From Myxococcota bacterium (GTDB lineage Bacteria > Myxococcota_A > UBA9160 > UBA4427), in assembly GCA_028823175.1 (NCBI GenBank), contig JAPKBZ010000018.1:1-63437 (forward strand): a stretch of DNA of 63,437 bases, written 5' to 3'. Position 1 is the stretch's first letter. Each line of letters opens with the position of its first letter. The translations under genes were made by a program, and so were the position numbers. Below the pieces are notes generated by a model. That model searched no databases and was not told the DNA's origin. It saw only the letters and a list, made by a program, of their open reading frames with translations. This document shows, in pieces, positions 35,787 to 44,911 of the stretch.

Positions 35787-36386
35787 ATGGACGACAAGCA
35801 GCGGATGCGACGTGAGAACTTTCGAAAAGCCATGGCCATCATTGTTGCCGGAGGCCTCTTGGCCGCCTGCTCGACGGTCAGAGTCAACAGCGACTACGAT
35901 CCAGTCTTCGACTTCGCCGAACTGAAGACTTACGCCTGGATGGAAAAACCGAACCCCGATGAAGCATCCACCATCGCCAACAATACTCTCCTAACCGATC
36001 GCATCGAGCGCGCTGTGGATTCAGTACTCCAGGAAAAGGGCCTCACCCAGGTTGCTCGGGCGGAGGCTAGCTTTCTCATTTCTCAGCACATCGGGATCCA
36101 GCAGAAGCTTCAGGTTGACACCACGCAGTTCGGCTACGGATACGGTTTTGGCTACGGCGCCTGGGGAGGTCCCATCGGCGGCTACCCCAGCCAGACAACC
36201 GTTTCGCAGTACGAGGAGGGCACCCTCATGATTGACTTCGTCAACCCTGACAACAAAGCACTGATCTGGCGAGGAACCGGCCAGAGTCGAGTTCGTAGAG
36301 CCTCCAGCCCCGAGGAACGCGAGCAATTGGTTCGCTCGACGGTCAACCAGATTCTCGCCCAATTCCCGCCTTCCAAGAAAAAATAG
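35787..36386 (+). CDS. DUF4136-type lipoprotein
   Basis: Lipoprotein of 199 residues. The signal peptide ends in the lipobox LLAAC near residue 28. The mature part shows the features of DUF4136: an early DYDPVFDFAELKTYAW block, a middle LTDRIERAVDSVLQEKGL helix, a Gly/Tyr-rich loop (FGYGYGFGYGAWGG) and the late TLMIDFVNPDNKALIWRGTG. The role of the family is not known; members sit in the envelope and are often stress-controlled. It lies 143 nt after the NtrC gene, with a weak CTCGCC/GGCGAG hairpin (35703-35730) between, and is a plausible output of that system. A terminator follows directly. Confidence 0.85.
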   Translation: MDDKQRMRRENFRKAMAIIVAGGLLAACSTVRVNSDYDPVFDFAELKTYAWMEKPNPDEASTIANNTLLTDRIERAVDSVLQEKGLTQVARAEASFLISQHIGIQQKLQVDTTQFGYGYGFGYGAWGGPIGGYPSQTTVSQYEEGTLMIDFVNPDNKALIWRGTGQSRVRRASSPEEREQLVRSTVNQILAQFPPSKKK

Positions 36387-36391
36387 TCGAC

Positions 36392-36410
36392 GCGGCAGTG
36401 GCCGCTTTTT
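36392..36410 (+). terminator. Rho-independent terminator after the DUF4136 gene
   Basis: GCGGC (36392-36396), loop AGTG, GCCGC (36401-36405) and T5. The stem is short but GC-only and sits 6 nt after the stop codon. Confidence 0.7.
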
Positions 36411-36423
36411 GTCCGATCCATTT

Positions 36424-36458
36424 CGAGGTAAGGCAGGGCACTCTTCTGCCTTACCTCG
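36424..36458. repeat. 13-bp perfect inverted repeat
   Basis: Arms CGAGGTAAGGCAG (36424-36436) and CTGCCTTACCTCG (36446-36458) with a nine-base loop. No T tract follows on either side except TTT before the left arm. It could be a second transcription stop, an RNA processing hairpin in the carboxylase leader, or a protein-binding site. Confidence 0.7.
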
Positions 36459-36585
36459 ATGTATTTCCGGGGAAGCTAAGAGCTCGCGGGCCGGATCGAC
36501 TCGTTGCTCTTCTCGAGAAATCGGGTTTGGGCTCTTGAAGGCAGGAACCGAGATAACAGGCGTCCGGGACGGTAAGTAGAATAAG

Positions 36586-38184
36586 TTGGAAACCAAAGTA
36601 GATCCCCAAAGCGAAGATTTCATCGCCAACGCGGACCGCATGCGCGATCTGGTAGGTAACCTTCGCGTTCAGCAAGCCAAGGTCGCGGAAGGCGGCGGCG
36701 AGCGATCTGTCAAAAGGCATCTGGACAGGGGCAAACTCCTGCCAAGGGAACGGGTCCGAAAACTGATCGACCCGGGTTCGCCTTTCATGGAATTCTCGGC
36801 TTTGGCCGCTCTCGGCGTGTACGAGGACAATGTTCCCGGTGCCGGAATCATCACGGGCATTGGGCGCGTCTCCGGCCGAGAATGCGTAATCGTCTGCAAC
36901 GACGCGACTGTGAAGGGGGGCACCTACTATCCCTTGACCGTTAAGAAACATCTGCGAGCGCAACAAGTTGCCCTGGAGAATAATCTTCCCTGCATCTATC
37001 TGGTCGACTCGGGCGGAGCCAACCTTCCGAACCAGGATGAGGTCTTTCCCGATCGCGAGCATTTCGGTCGAATTTTCTACAATCAGGCCAATATGAGCGC
37101 GGCAGGAATTCCACAGCTCGCCGTTGTTATGGGTTCCTGTACCGCTGGTGGCGCCTACGTGCCCGCCATGTCCGACGAAAGCATTATCGTCAAGGAACAG
37201 GGAACGATCTTTCTCGGCGGGCCTCCGCTCGTCAAGGCCGCCACGGGGGAGGAGGTCACTCCTGAGGAGTTGGGCGGGGCAGACGTCCACTCAAGGATCA
37301 GCGGGGTCGCCGATCATTTTGCTGTCGACGACACCCACGCGCTCAGCATTGCGAGGCGTGCCGTCAGCCACCTAGCCCCGCGTAAACGTCTGGACTTCGA
37401 GGTCCGTGAACCCAAGGAGCCTCATTTCGACCCCGAGGAACTGCTCGGTATCGTCCCGAGGGACACTCGGAAACCCTATGACGTCCGGGACATCATCGCT
37501 CGCATCGTAGACGCCAGTGAATTCGACGAATTCAAGAAGCGCTACGCCGACACTCTGGTCACCGGCTTCGCCCATATCCACGGCTATCCGGTGGGCATCA
37601 TCGCCAATAATGGCGTCCTCTTCGGAGAGTCCGCACTGAAAGGGGCCCACTTCGTCGAGTTGTGCTGCCAGCGCGGTATCCCCCTTGTCTTTCTACAAAA
37701 TATCACCGGGTTCATGGTCGGAAAGAAATACGAGCACGCAGGAATAGCCAGGGACGGTGCAAAAATGGTCACGGCTGTGGCGTGCGCCCAGGTCCCCAAG
37801 TTCACGATTATCATTGGGGGCTCTTTCGGAGCGGGAAATTATGCCATGTGCGGCCGCGCCTATGGTTCGCGGCTCCTCTTTATGTGGCCGAACGCCCGGA
37901 TAAGCGTGATGGGGGGAGAACAAGCGGCCCATGTCCTCGCTACGGTTCGACGAGATTCTATGTCGGCCCGCAATGAGTCATGGCCAGAGAAAGAGCAGAA
38001 GGTCTTCATGGATGAAATTCGTTCACTCTATGAAGATCAGGGCCACCCCTACTACGCCAGCGCGCGACTCTGGGACGACGGAATCATAGACCCCAGAGAT
38101 ACCCGGCGGGTCTTGGGGCTGGGTATCAGCGCCTCTCTCAATGCCCCAGTCCAGGAGACGTCTTTCGGCGTCTTTCGAATGTAG
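36586..38184 (+). CDS. Acyl-CoA carboxylase beta subunit (methylcrotonyl-CoA carboxylase type)
   Basis: Carboxyltransferase subunit of 532 residues. N-terminal crotonase-like half: [20 protein letters not shown] and [20 protein letters not shown]; then the MCC-typical [16 protein letters not shown] and [22 protein letters not shown]-terminal half: [36 protein letters not shown] and [14 protein letters not shown]. It transfers CO2 from biotin to an enoyl-CoA, probably methylcrotonyl- or geranyl-CoA. The start is TTG 36586; conserved residues begin at once, so a later start is unlikely, although the ribosome-binding site is weak. The alpha subunit follows after two bases. Confidence 0.92.
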   Translation: METKVDPQSEDFIANADRMRDLVGNLRVQQAKVAEGGGERSVKRHLDRGKLLPRERVRKLIDPGSPFMEFSALAALGVYEDNVPGAGIITGIGRVSGRECVIVCNDATVKGGTYYPLTVKKHLRAQQVALENNLPCIYLVDSGGANLPNQDEVFPDREHFGRIFYNQANMSAAGIPQLAVVMGSCTAGGAYVPAMSDESIIVKEQGTIFLGGPPLVKAATGEEVTPEELGGADVHSRISGVADHFAVDDTHALSIARRAVSHLAPRKRLDFEVREPKEPHFDPEELLGIVPRDTRKPYDVRDIIARIVDASEFDEFKKRYADTLVTGFAHIHGYPVGIIANNGVLFGESALKGAHFVELCCQRGIPLVFLQNITGFMVGKKYEHAGIARDGAKMVTAVACAQVPKFTIIIGGSFGAGNYAMCGRAYGSRLLFMWPNARISVMGGEQAAHVLATVRRDSMSARNESWPEKEQKVFMDEIRSLYEDQGHPYYASARLWDDGIIDPRDTRRVLGLGISASLNAPVQETSFGVFRM

Positions 38185-38186
38185 CC

Positions 38187-40187
38187 ATGTTCGAAACTCT
38201 TCTCATAGCCAATCGCGGAGAGATTGCCTGCCGAGTCATTCGGACGGCGCGGAAGATGGGAATCCGGACAATCGCCGTCTACTCCGAGGCCGATGCCGGT
38301 GCTCTCCATACCCTCGAAGCAGATGAAGCAATCGCCATCGGCCCCGCCCCCGCACGTGAGAGCTACCTCCGCGGAGAAAAGATAATCGCTGCCGCTCTCG
38401 AAACGGGGGCAGACGCCATCCACCCCGGTTACGGTTTCCTTTCCGAAAATGCCGAGTTCGCCGAAGCCTGCGAGCGGGCTGGCATCACCTTCGTCGGACC
38501 TTCGGCAGAAGCGATTCGCGCCATGGGAAACAAGGACGAAGCCAAGAGGCGAATGGAATCCGCCGAGGTCCCCATAGTCCCGGGAGAACACGGCGAAGCC
38601 CAGGACTACCCAACCTGGGCACAAGCTGCCGAGCGGATCGGATACCCCGTCCTCGTGAAGGCCGTTGCCGGTGGCGGTGGCAAGGGGATGCGCCGGGTCG
38701 ACCGGCCCGATGCGCTCGAAGCGGCCCTCGAAGCGGCAGCGAGAGAGGCCGAGTCTTCGTTCGGAGATCGCCGCCTCCTCATCGAAAAGTGGCTCGAGCC
38801 CTCGCGCCATGTCGAGGTGCAGATCTTCGCGGATGGCCACGGCAATGCCATCCACCTCTTCGAGCGAGATTGCTCCATTCAGCGCCGCCACCAGAAAGTT
38901 CTCGAAGAAGCACCAGCACCCGGCCTTTCCGAATCCACCCGACTCCGCATGGGCGAAACCGCAGTTCGTGTAGCCAGGGCTATCGACTACCAGGGCGCCG
39001 GTACAGTCGAGTTTATTGTCGACGCCGGGAGTGAGTCAGAGGATCCTCCCTTCTATTTCATGGAGATGAATACCCGGCTCCAGGTAGAGCATCCCGTGAC
39101 CGAGGCAATCACGGGCACGGACCTGGTCGAGTGGCAGCTCCGCGTTGCGGCAGGGGAACCTCTCCCTCGGAGCCAGGAAGATATTCAACCCTGTGGTCAC
39201 GCCATAGAGGTTCGTGTCTATGCTGAAGACCCCGCGCGCCGCTACCTGCCCCAAACAGGAACGCTGGTTCATCACCGCCCATCCCCGGAAAGTGCCCACA
39301 CCCGAGTCGATAACGGTGTCGCAGAAGGCTCGGCCATCACCTTTCACTATGACCCGATGATTTCGAAGCTTATCGTTCAGGCCCCAGACCGGACCAGGGC
39401 CATCCGAAGGCTCCAAGAAGCGACCCGTCAATACGAAGTGGCCGGACTCAAAACCAATCTCGGCCTGCTCAATGCCATCGCGATGCACCCGGCCTTCGCC
39501 GCAGGGCGGGTCACCACTTCTTTTCTCCAAGATCACGAAATTGCCCTTATTTCAGGCCTGGGCGAGCCGCCCGAGCACTTCGTTGCGCTCGCCTGCGCTG
39601 CCCTTCTCGAGCAGCGGAGGCACGGCAGCTACCCGCAAAAGGGTGAGGACCCCTACTCGCCCTGGGCAACAACAGACAGCTTTCGCCTAAACGAAGATGG
39701 GCTGGACAGCATGGACTTGATCGTGGAGAAGCGGACTCTCCATATTCTCGTTCACCCTACTGCTGCGGCAATCACCCTCGAGTGGGATGGGCATGCAATC
39801 GTTCTTCGGGACATCGCCGCGGGGGAGGCGCGTATATCCGCGATGCTCGACGGCCAGCCGAGAGAAGCCAGCGTTCTCATCGAAGGCAGCATTGTCCACG
39901 TGATGGCCGATGCCCGGACCGCCAGTTTCGAGATCGCCCCTGAAAAGGTTTCTTCAGAGGATTCGGGTACGGTCGAGGGTATCGTTCGAAGCCCCATGCC
40001 CGGAAAGATTACCGCCGTCCTCGTCCAAGAAGGCGAATCGGTAGAAGTGGGCCAGCGCCTCGTCCAACTCGAAGCCATGAAGATGGAGCACACTCTCGTG
40101 GCACCGACTGCGGGAAAGGTCGTCAACTTGCGAGCCAAGCTCTATCTTCAAGTAGACGAGGGCCAGGAACTTCTAGCCGTCCACTGA
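38187..40187 (+). CDS. Acyl-CoA carboxylase alpha subunit (biotin carboxylase plus biotin carrier)
   Basis: Protein of 666 residues. The biotin-carboxylase half (1-450) begins FETLLIANRGEIACRVIRTA, has the ATP-binding AVAGGGGKGMRRV, the typical RDCSIQRRHQKVLEEAPAP variant (ERDCSIQRRHQKVLEE) and FMEMNTRLQVEHPVTE. A linker of about 130 residues leads to the biotin carrier domain with the biotinyl Lys in EAMKMEHTLVAP. This layout is that of MccA/LiuD. It partners with the beta subunit upstream. No isovaleryl-CoA dehydrogenase or methylglutaconyl hydratase gene is adjacent, so leucine breakdown is only one possible pathway. Confidence 0.94.
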   Translation: MFETLLIANRGEIACRVIRTARKMGIRTIAVYSEADAGALHTLEADEAIAIGPAPARESYLRGEKIIAAALETGADAIHPGYGFLSENAEFAEACERAGITFVGPSAEAIRAMGNKDEAKRRMESAEVPIVPGEHGEAQDYPTWAQAAERIGYPVLVKAVAGGGGKGMRRVDRPDALEAALEAAAREAESSFGDRRLLIEKWLEPSRHVEVQIFADGHGNAIHLFERDCSIQRRHQKVLEEAPAPGLSESTRLRMGETAVRVARAIDYQGAGTVEFIVDAGSESEDPPFYFMEMNTRLQVEHPVTEAITGTDLVEWQLRVAAGEPLPRSQEDIQPCGHAIEVRVYAEDPARRYLPQTGTLVHHRPSPESAHTRVDNGVAEGSAITFHYDPMISKLIVQAPDRTRAIRRLQEATRQYEVAGLKTNLGLLNAIAMHPAFAAGRVTTSFLQDHEIALISGLGEPPEHFVALACAALLEQRRHGSYPQKGEDPYSPWATTDSFRLNEDGLDSMDLIVEKRTLHILVHPTAAAITLEWDGHAIVLRDIAAGEARISAMLDGQPREASVLIEGSIVHVMADARTASFEIAPEKVSSEDSGTVEGIVRSPMPGKITAVLVQEGESVEVGQRLVQLEAMKMEHTLVAPTAGKVVNLRAKLYLQVDEGQELLAVH

Positions 40188-40229
40188 TGCACCGAACCCT
40201 CCTCTGCTCGCATCCAACCAGGAGATCCC

Positions 40230-42107
40230 ATGATCAAGGGCTACGCCGGCCGAATCCTCACAGTCAACCTTGACACCCAAGAACACCATTTCGAGCCGCT
40301 CGATGAAGAACTGGCTCGACTCTATATCGGGGGTAAGGGATATGGGGTGCGGCTCCTCTATGATTTGACCGAACCCGGAATCGACCCGCTCTCCCCCGAG
40401 AACCCCCTGATCTTCGCGACCGGCCCGCTGAACGGCTCCGTCGCGCCCCAATCAAATCGCTTTGCCGTTGTCTGCAAAAGCCCGCTTACCGGCGGGATAG
40501 GCAATGCAACCTGCGGCGGCTCTTTTGCCTATGCGCTCAAAAGGGCTGGTATCGACGTCCTGATAATTAGGGGAGCAGCCTCGGCTCCCTATCGTCTGGA
40601 GATCGAGAACGATGAAGTCCGTCTCCTCCCCGCGGATGATCTCTGGGGCGAAGGAACTTATGCCACCCAGAAAAAGCTCGGCAAGAAATTCAAGCACGCC
40701 GTGATCGGGCCGGCCGGGGAGAACAAGGTTCTCTATGCCGGAATCGTATCCGACGAGAGAATCGCGGGAAGAACCGGGGTCGGCGCTGTTATGGGCAGCA
40801 AGAACCTCAAGGCGGTCAGCGTGACCGGAAATCACAAGCTCGAGATGGATGACCCCGAAGCGTTCAAGGCATATACCAAGACAGTCCGCAAACTCTTCAA
40901 GGAACATCCAGTCCTGGGTGAGTCGATGAAGCGATTCGGAACGGGGGCGATCGTCAATACCACGAACGGTAGGAATATTCTCCCCACTCGCAATTTCAAG
41001 TATGGCCACTTTGACGAGGCCATGAGTATCTCTGGCGAGCACCTGGAAGAACATGAGCTCGTCGGAGTCAAGAGCAGCTGCATGCATTGCCCCGTCACCT
41101 GCGGACGGGACGTCGAGGTAGAGGGCGTAGGGAGAGTCAAGGGACCCGAGTATGAGACTCTTGCTCTGTTGGGCAGCAACCTCGAAATTAGTGATCTCAA
41201 ACACATCAACGAGTGGAACTACCTGGCAGATGACCTCGGAATGGACACGATCAGCCTCGGAGGAACGATCAGCTTTGCGATGGAATTACAGGAGAAAGGC
41301 GCTTTCGACGTCGGTGTCAAATTCGGTGACCCGACGGGACTGAGCGAACTGATCCGCAACATCGGGCATAGGCAAGGCGTCGGTGATGACCTCGCCGATG
41401 GCAGTCGCCGTATGTCCGAACGCTTCGGCGGAATGGAATTCGCGATGCATGTCAAGGGCCTGGAGCTCTCGGCATACGATCCGAGGGGCTCGTACGCCCA
41501 GGGCGTCGAATACGCCACAACCAACCGTGGCGGATGCCACGTCCAGGGCGCAAGCATGTACCTCGAAAGCATTGGGCCTCTGACGATCAATCCGCGGAAT
41601 CTCAAGCTGAAAGCCGACATCCCGATTGTCCAGCAGAACCTCGGATGCGCCATCAACTCCATGGTGCTCTGTATCTTCTCGACATATGGGATGTTTCCCG
41701 CTGCAATTCACAACATGAGTCCCAACTCCTTCACTCATCGTCTGCTCTCACGGCTCATGGAAAACATGGGGCCCCTTTTCCGAGGTTTTATGGGAATCAA
41801 GGGAAAACCTATGCTCTGGTGGGAAAAATGGCTGACACATATCACCGGGCAAAAAATGTCCGGAGGGCATCTCCAGGAGATAGGAGCCAGAATTTTCAAC
41901 CTCGAGAGAATCTATAACTTGAGGGAAGGACTTACTCAGGAGCAGGACACCTTGCCCAGTCGAATTCTGAACGAGCCCATTTTTTCCGATACAACAACGG
42001 GACACCCTCTGGACCAACTACTCCCGCGCTACTACAAGCTGAGGGGCTGGGACAAAAATGGTGTACCCACAGCAAAAACGCTCAAGGGACTTCAGATTCG
42101 AACCTAG
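40230..42107 (+). CDS. Tungsten aldehyde:ferredoxin oxidoreductase-family enzyme
   Basis: Protein of 625 residues. The N-terminal domain (1-210) has GYAGRILTVNLDT, YIGGKGYGVRLLYD and ATCGGSFAYALKRAGID, as in AOR enzymes that bind the tungsten bis-pyranopterin. Then come GRTGVGAVMGSKNLKAVSV and the cluster cysteines Cys284, Cys287 and Cys291 (SCMHCPVTCGRD); the fourth is probably in NLGCAINSMVLC. The enzyme oxidises aldehydes, or reduces acids, with ferredoxin. AGGAG lies 5 nt before the start. It is followed after 10 nt by a MoaD-like gene, a pairing known for this family. The oxygen-sensitive AOR type sits oddly beside a P450 host genome. Confidence 0.93.
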   Translation: MIKGYAGRILTVNLDTQEHHFEPLDEELARLYIGGKGYGVRLLYDLTEPGIDPLSPENPLIFATGPLNGSVAPQSNRFAVVCKSPLTGGIGNATCGGSFAYALKRAGIDVLIIRGAASAPYRLEIENDEVRLLPADDLWGEGTYATQKKLGKKFKHAVIGPAGENKVLYAGIVSDERIAGRTGVGAVMGSKNLKAVSVTGNHKLEMDDPEAFKAYTKTVRKLFKEHPVLGESMKRFGTGAIVNTTNGRNILPTRNFKYGHFDEAMSISGEHLEEHELVGVKSSCMHCPVTCGRDVEVEGVGRVKGPEYETLALLGSNLEISDLKHINEWNYLADDLGMDTISLGGTISFAMELQEKGAFDVGVKFGDPTGLSELIRNIGHRQGVGDDLADGSRRMSERFGGMEFAMHVKGLELSAYDPRGSYAQGVEYATTNRGGCHVQGASMYLESIGPLTINPRNLKLKADIPIVQQNLGCAINSMVLCIFSTYGMFPAAIHNMSPNSFTHRLLSRLMENMGPLFRGFMGIKGKPMLWWEKWLTHITGQKMSGGHLQEIGARIFNLERIYNLREGLTQEQDTLPSRILNEPIFSDTTTGHPLDQLLPRYYKLRGWDKNGVPTAKTLKGLQIRT

Positions 42108-42117
42108 GAGAAAATTC

Positions 42118-42381
42118 ATGAGCATTACCGTCCAGCTCACCTACGACATGGCGCGCGAAGTCGGAAGCCCCACTATCCAAGTCTCTGGCGCAGAGACCGT
42201 GAACGACGTGCTGAGGCTGACGCGACAACGTTTTTCCCAAGACGAGGAGAGCTACGCGAACCTAACGCGCGTCGCGGCTCTCGCGGTCAACGGAGTTCTC
42301 ATCAGCTATCGCCGTGGCAAGAAGACCAAAGTGCAGGACGGCGACCGCGTAAGCTTCGTCAAGGCAGCCGCGGGTGGCTGA
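42118..42381 (+). CDS. MoaD/ThiS-family small sulfur carrier
   Basis: Ubiquitin-fold protein of 87 residues ending in the Gly-Gly tail (VKAAAGG) that is adenylated and thiocarboxylated in molybdopterin synthesis. Motifs are VQLTYDMAREVG near the start, TVNDVLRLT, and DGDRVSFV before the tail. ATG 42118 with AGGAG 8 nt upstream is clearly the start; an extension to 42058 would overlap the AOR gene. It probably supplies the dithiolene sulfur for the tungsten cofactor of the upstream enzyme. Confidence 0.9.
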   Translation: MSITVQLTYDMAREVGSPTIQVSGAETVNDVLRLTRQRFSQDEESYANLTRVAALAVNGVLISYRRGKKTKVQDGDRVSFVKAAAGG

Positions 42382-42483
42382 GCCGGCTTCGCCGAGAATT
42401 GTCCTGAAATATGCCTGTGCTCCGACGAGAAACGACAGCGTAAGCCCTGACTGAAACCGGGGTTTATCCACGGAGTCCACATC

Positions 42484-43371
42484 ATGCCTTCCGTTCAGGC
42501 CAACGGCATCTCCATTGAGTACCAGACCCATGGCCAGCCCGAGGATCCCGCCATCCTGCTGATCATGGGGCTTGGGGGGCCGCTCATCCTATGGGAAGAG
42601 CCGTTGTGCCATGCGCTCGCGAATCAGAAATTCTTTGTAGTGCGCTACGACAACCGGGACTCTGGGCATTCGACGAAAATGACCGCCCATCCGACCCCCG
42701 ACGGTGCTGAGTTCGCCGCCCGATGGCTGATGGGTGAAGAAATCGAGGCCTCCTATACCCTTTCGGACATGGCGCGCGATGGAATCGCCTTGCTGGACGC
42801 ACTCGGTATCGAGCAGGCCCACGTAGCTGGCGCGTCTCTCGGTGGAATGATTGCCCAGACCATGGCGATCGAATTCCCCCAGCGAGTCTCGACCCTGACT
42901 TCCATCATGTCCTCGACAGGAGAGCGTTCTCTATCGAAGCCGTCTCCCGAAGCCATGGAGGTGCTCCTGACCCCAGCAGCGGATACCCGTGAAGCGGCCT
43001 GCGTGCAGCACCTGGCCGGCAATCGGGCCATCGGAGGAGATCCAAATTTCTTTCCCTATGACGAAGAAAGGCTGATTGACCGTGCCTCCCGCCTTTGGGA
43101 TTACGGTATCGAGCGAGCGGGGACGACTCGTCAACTGCTTGCCGGCCTCGCCTCGGGCGACCGAACAGCAGGCCTGGCCCAGCTTTCTCTCCCCGCTTTG
43201 GTCATTCACGGAACTTCCGACACACTCTTCGGCCTGGATCACGGCAATGCGACTTTCGAAGCCATCCCAGGAGCCAAGCGTATTTTCATCGAGGGCTTTG
43301 GTCACGACCTGCATCCCGCCTCCGATAAAGTTATCGTTCGAGAGATTACTGCGCTGTGCCGCACGACCTGA
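42484..43371 (+). CDS. Alpha/beta hydrolase
   Basis: Hydrolase of 295 residues with the complete triad: nucleophile Ser in AGASLGGMIAQ, acid in HGTSDTLFGL and His in FGHDLHP. The oxyanion stretch is LIMGLGGPLILWEE, and the strand YDNRDSGHSTK is typical of the family of aclacinomycin methylesterase-like or epoxide-hydrolase-like enzymes. GGAG lies 8 nt before the ATG. It may be co-transcribed with the AOR/MoaD pair (102 nt gap). The substrate is unknown. Confidence 0.9.
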   Translation: MPSVQANGISIEYQTHGQPEDPAILLIMGLGGPLILWEEPLCHALANQKFFVVRYDNRDSGHSTKMTAHPTPDGAEFAARWLMGEEIEASYTLSDMARDGIALLDALGIEQAHVAGASLGGMIAQTMAIEFPQRVSTLTSIMSSTGERSLSKPSPEAMEVLLTPAADTREAACVQHLAGNRAIGGDPNFFPYDEERLIDRASRLWDYGIERAGTTRQLLAGLASGDRTAGLAQLSLPALVIHGTSDTLFGLDHGNATFEAIPGAKRIFIEGFGHDLHPASDKVIVREITALCRTT

Positions 43372-43443
43372 CAACCAACGGATCTCCTGGAAGTCAACTC
43401 TCGTCGGCGAAGACATCAAAAACCGAAAGGATGGGAAACTCCT

Positions 43444-43911
43444 ATGACCAGCACCGACTCCGAAGCGTCAAATACGCAGACTGATAAGGGAAATGCTCCG
43501 CCTCACTGGTTACTCAAGGCCGTGACCCGCACGCATGTCGTCCTCCACCGCCTGAGTGGCGGAAAACTCTTCAACACGTTGACCGGTGACGAGGTTTGTT
43601 TTGTCACGATGACGGGAGCCAAGAGCGGGCGAAGGCTGACGATCCCCTTGATGTACGTTCCCCATGGCGCGGGCGTCCTGCTCGTCGCGTCCCAAGGCGG
43701 AGCGCCCAAAAACCCCATCTGGTACCACAATCTCGTCAAGAATCCGAAAATCGAGATCAACTACCGCGGAAAGAAAATGAGTCTGTCGGCTCGACTCGCC
43801 GAGGCCAATGAGAAGTCAGCGCTCTGGCCCGTCTGCGACAGCCACTACGCCCCCTACGCGGATTACCGAGCGCGAACCAGCCGCGAAATCCCTCTCTTTA
43901 TCTGCGAATGA
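43444..43911 (+). CDS. Deazaflavin (F420)-dependent nitroreductase-family protein
   Basis: Protein of 155 residues of the DDN/FDR family (split beta-barrel). Matches are HVVLHRLSGGKLFN, VTMTGAKSGRRLTIPLMYVP and VASQGGAPKNPIWYHNLVKN, which bind F420, then the late tail with Tyr residues (YAPYADYRARTSREIPLF). Members reduce quinones, unsaturated lipids or xenobiotics with F420H2. It lies 72 nt after the hydrolase on the same strand and converges with the SDR gene. Together with the two LLM proteins it argues for F420 metabolism in the host. Confidence 0.9.
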   Translation: MTSTDSEASNTQTDKGNAPPHWLLKAVTRTHVVLHRLSGGKLFNTLTGDEVCFVTMTGAKSGRRLTIPLMYVPHGAGVLLVASQGGAPKNPIWYHNLVKNPKIEINYRGKKMSLSARLAEANEKSALWPVCDSHYAPYADYRARTSREIPLFICE

Positions 43912-43926
43912 TTGGGCCAGGGATTT

Positions 43927-44754
43927 TCAGTCCGACCCCATCGCCGAGGGATCGATGGAGCCCGTCATGATTCCACCAGAGCAGCCTCCATCCGTAAAGA
44001 GATTTTCACCACTAATATAACTGGCGGCAGGACTATTCAGAAAGGCGAGCGGCCAGGCCTGCTCTTCGGCCGTCGAATTGCGACCGATTGGTTTGGGGAA
44101 AGCGTCCATGAACTCCTTGCCCACCTGCTTCTCGAAATGGGGCATCATCGGAGTGTCAGTAGGGCCGGGGCTGATGCAGTTCAAGCGAATGCCTGTCTCT
44201 CGAGTCAGGACAGGCCCCCGGTTCAGGACATAGACGATGGTACACATCTTGGAGAAGGAATAGCCCTCGATCCTGCCGGCCTCATCTTCATGGCTTACCC
44301 ACTCGAGCGCGGTCGCATAATCCTCGATCGCCAAGAACTCCTTGACCCGATCCAGAGCCATCATATACGCCATTCCAGCGCCGGAGGAAATCGAAGCGAT
44401 TGCAGACCCCTGCTCCATATGACCCGCGCAGCGCTCGATAAAGCGGCGCTGTCCCAGAAAGTTCACGCTCATCACGTCTGCGTTGGAGAAGGAACCACCT
44501 GGAAGGCCGGCGCAATAGAAAAGTGCGTCAATAGGCCCCTGGGAGACAATTGTATCGATCCCGGAATCGATACTTCCCGGATCCCTGCAATCGATCTCAA
44601 GAAAATCCGAGTGTGGGATCTCCGGCTCCCTGATATCGACGGCAACCACTTCGGCCCCCATCTCTCCGACCAAGCGTGCCGTGGCTTCACCCATGCCCGA
44701 ATAGCATCCGACGACGACCGCTCGCTTTCCGGCATAGCTAAAAAGGTCCCTCAC
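43927..44754 (-). CDS. Short-chain dehydrogenase/reductase
   Basis: Classical SDR of 275 residues. The NAD(P)-binding motif is a variant (VVVGCYSGMGEATARLVGEMG), with Asp at the end of the second strand (VAVDIREPE) suggesting NAD preference. The catalytic Ser is in ASISSGAGMAY and the Tyr-Lys pair in GYSFSKMC. The later LNCISPGPTDTPMM and SYISGENLFTDGG are typical. The insertion between the Ser and the Tyr motif resembles 3-alpha-hydroxysteroid dehydrogenase-like SDRs. It starts with GTG. It is divergent from the class II aldolase gene. Confidence 0.92.
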   Translation of the reverse strand: MRDLFSYAGKRAVVVGCYSGMGEATARLVGEMGAEVVAVDIREPEIPHSDFLEIDCRDPGSIDSGIDTIVSQGPIDALFYCAGLPGGSFSNADVMSVNFLGQRRFIERCAGHMEQGSAIASISSGAGMAYMMALDRVKEFLAIEDYATALEWVSHEDEAGRIEGYSFSKMCTIVYVLNRGPVLTRETGIRLNCISPGPTDTPMMPHFEKQVGKEFMDAFPKPIGRNSTAEEQAWPLAFLNSPAASYISGENLFTDGGCSGGIMTGSIDPSAMGSD

Positions 44755-44911
44755 ACCCGATTCCCCCTGGCTGTCGATGCGCCCAGGATTGTAGCAGCCA
44801 TGCTTTCAGCCCGAAAAACCCCCGGAACGGGTCTTCGGCGAATTGGAATCGGAAGCCTCAAAGCCCGCCCATGATGTCCGAATCCGGTACTCTTCAGCCG
44901 GGAGATCGACG

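Noticed and set aside
42058-42117. Upstream start for the MoaD-like protein
   Set aside because: It would overlap the AOR gene by 50 bases and lacks a ribosome-binding site, whereas ATG 42118 has AGGAG and begins at the family start.
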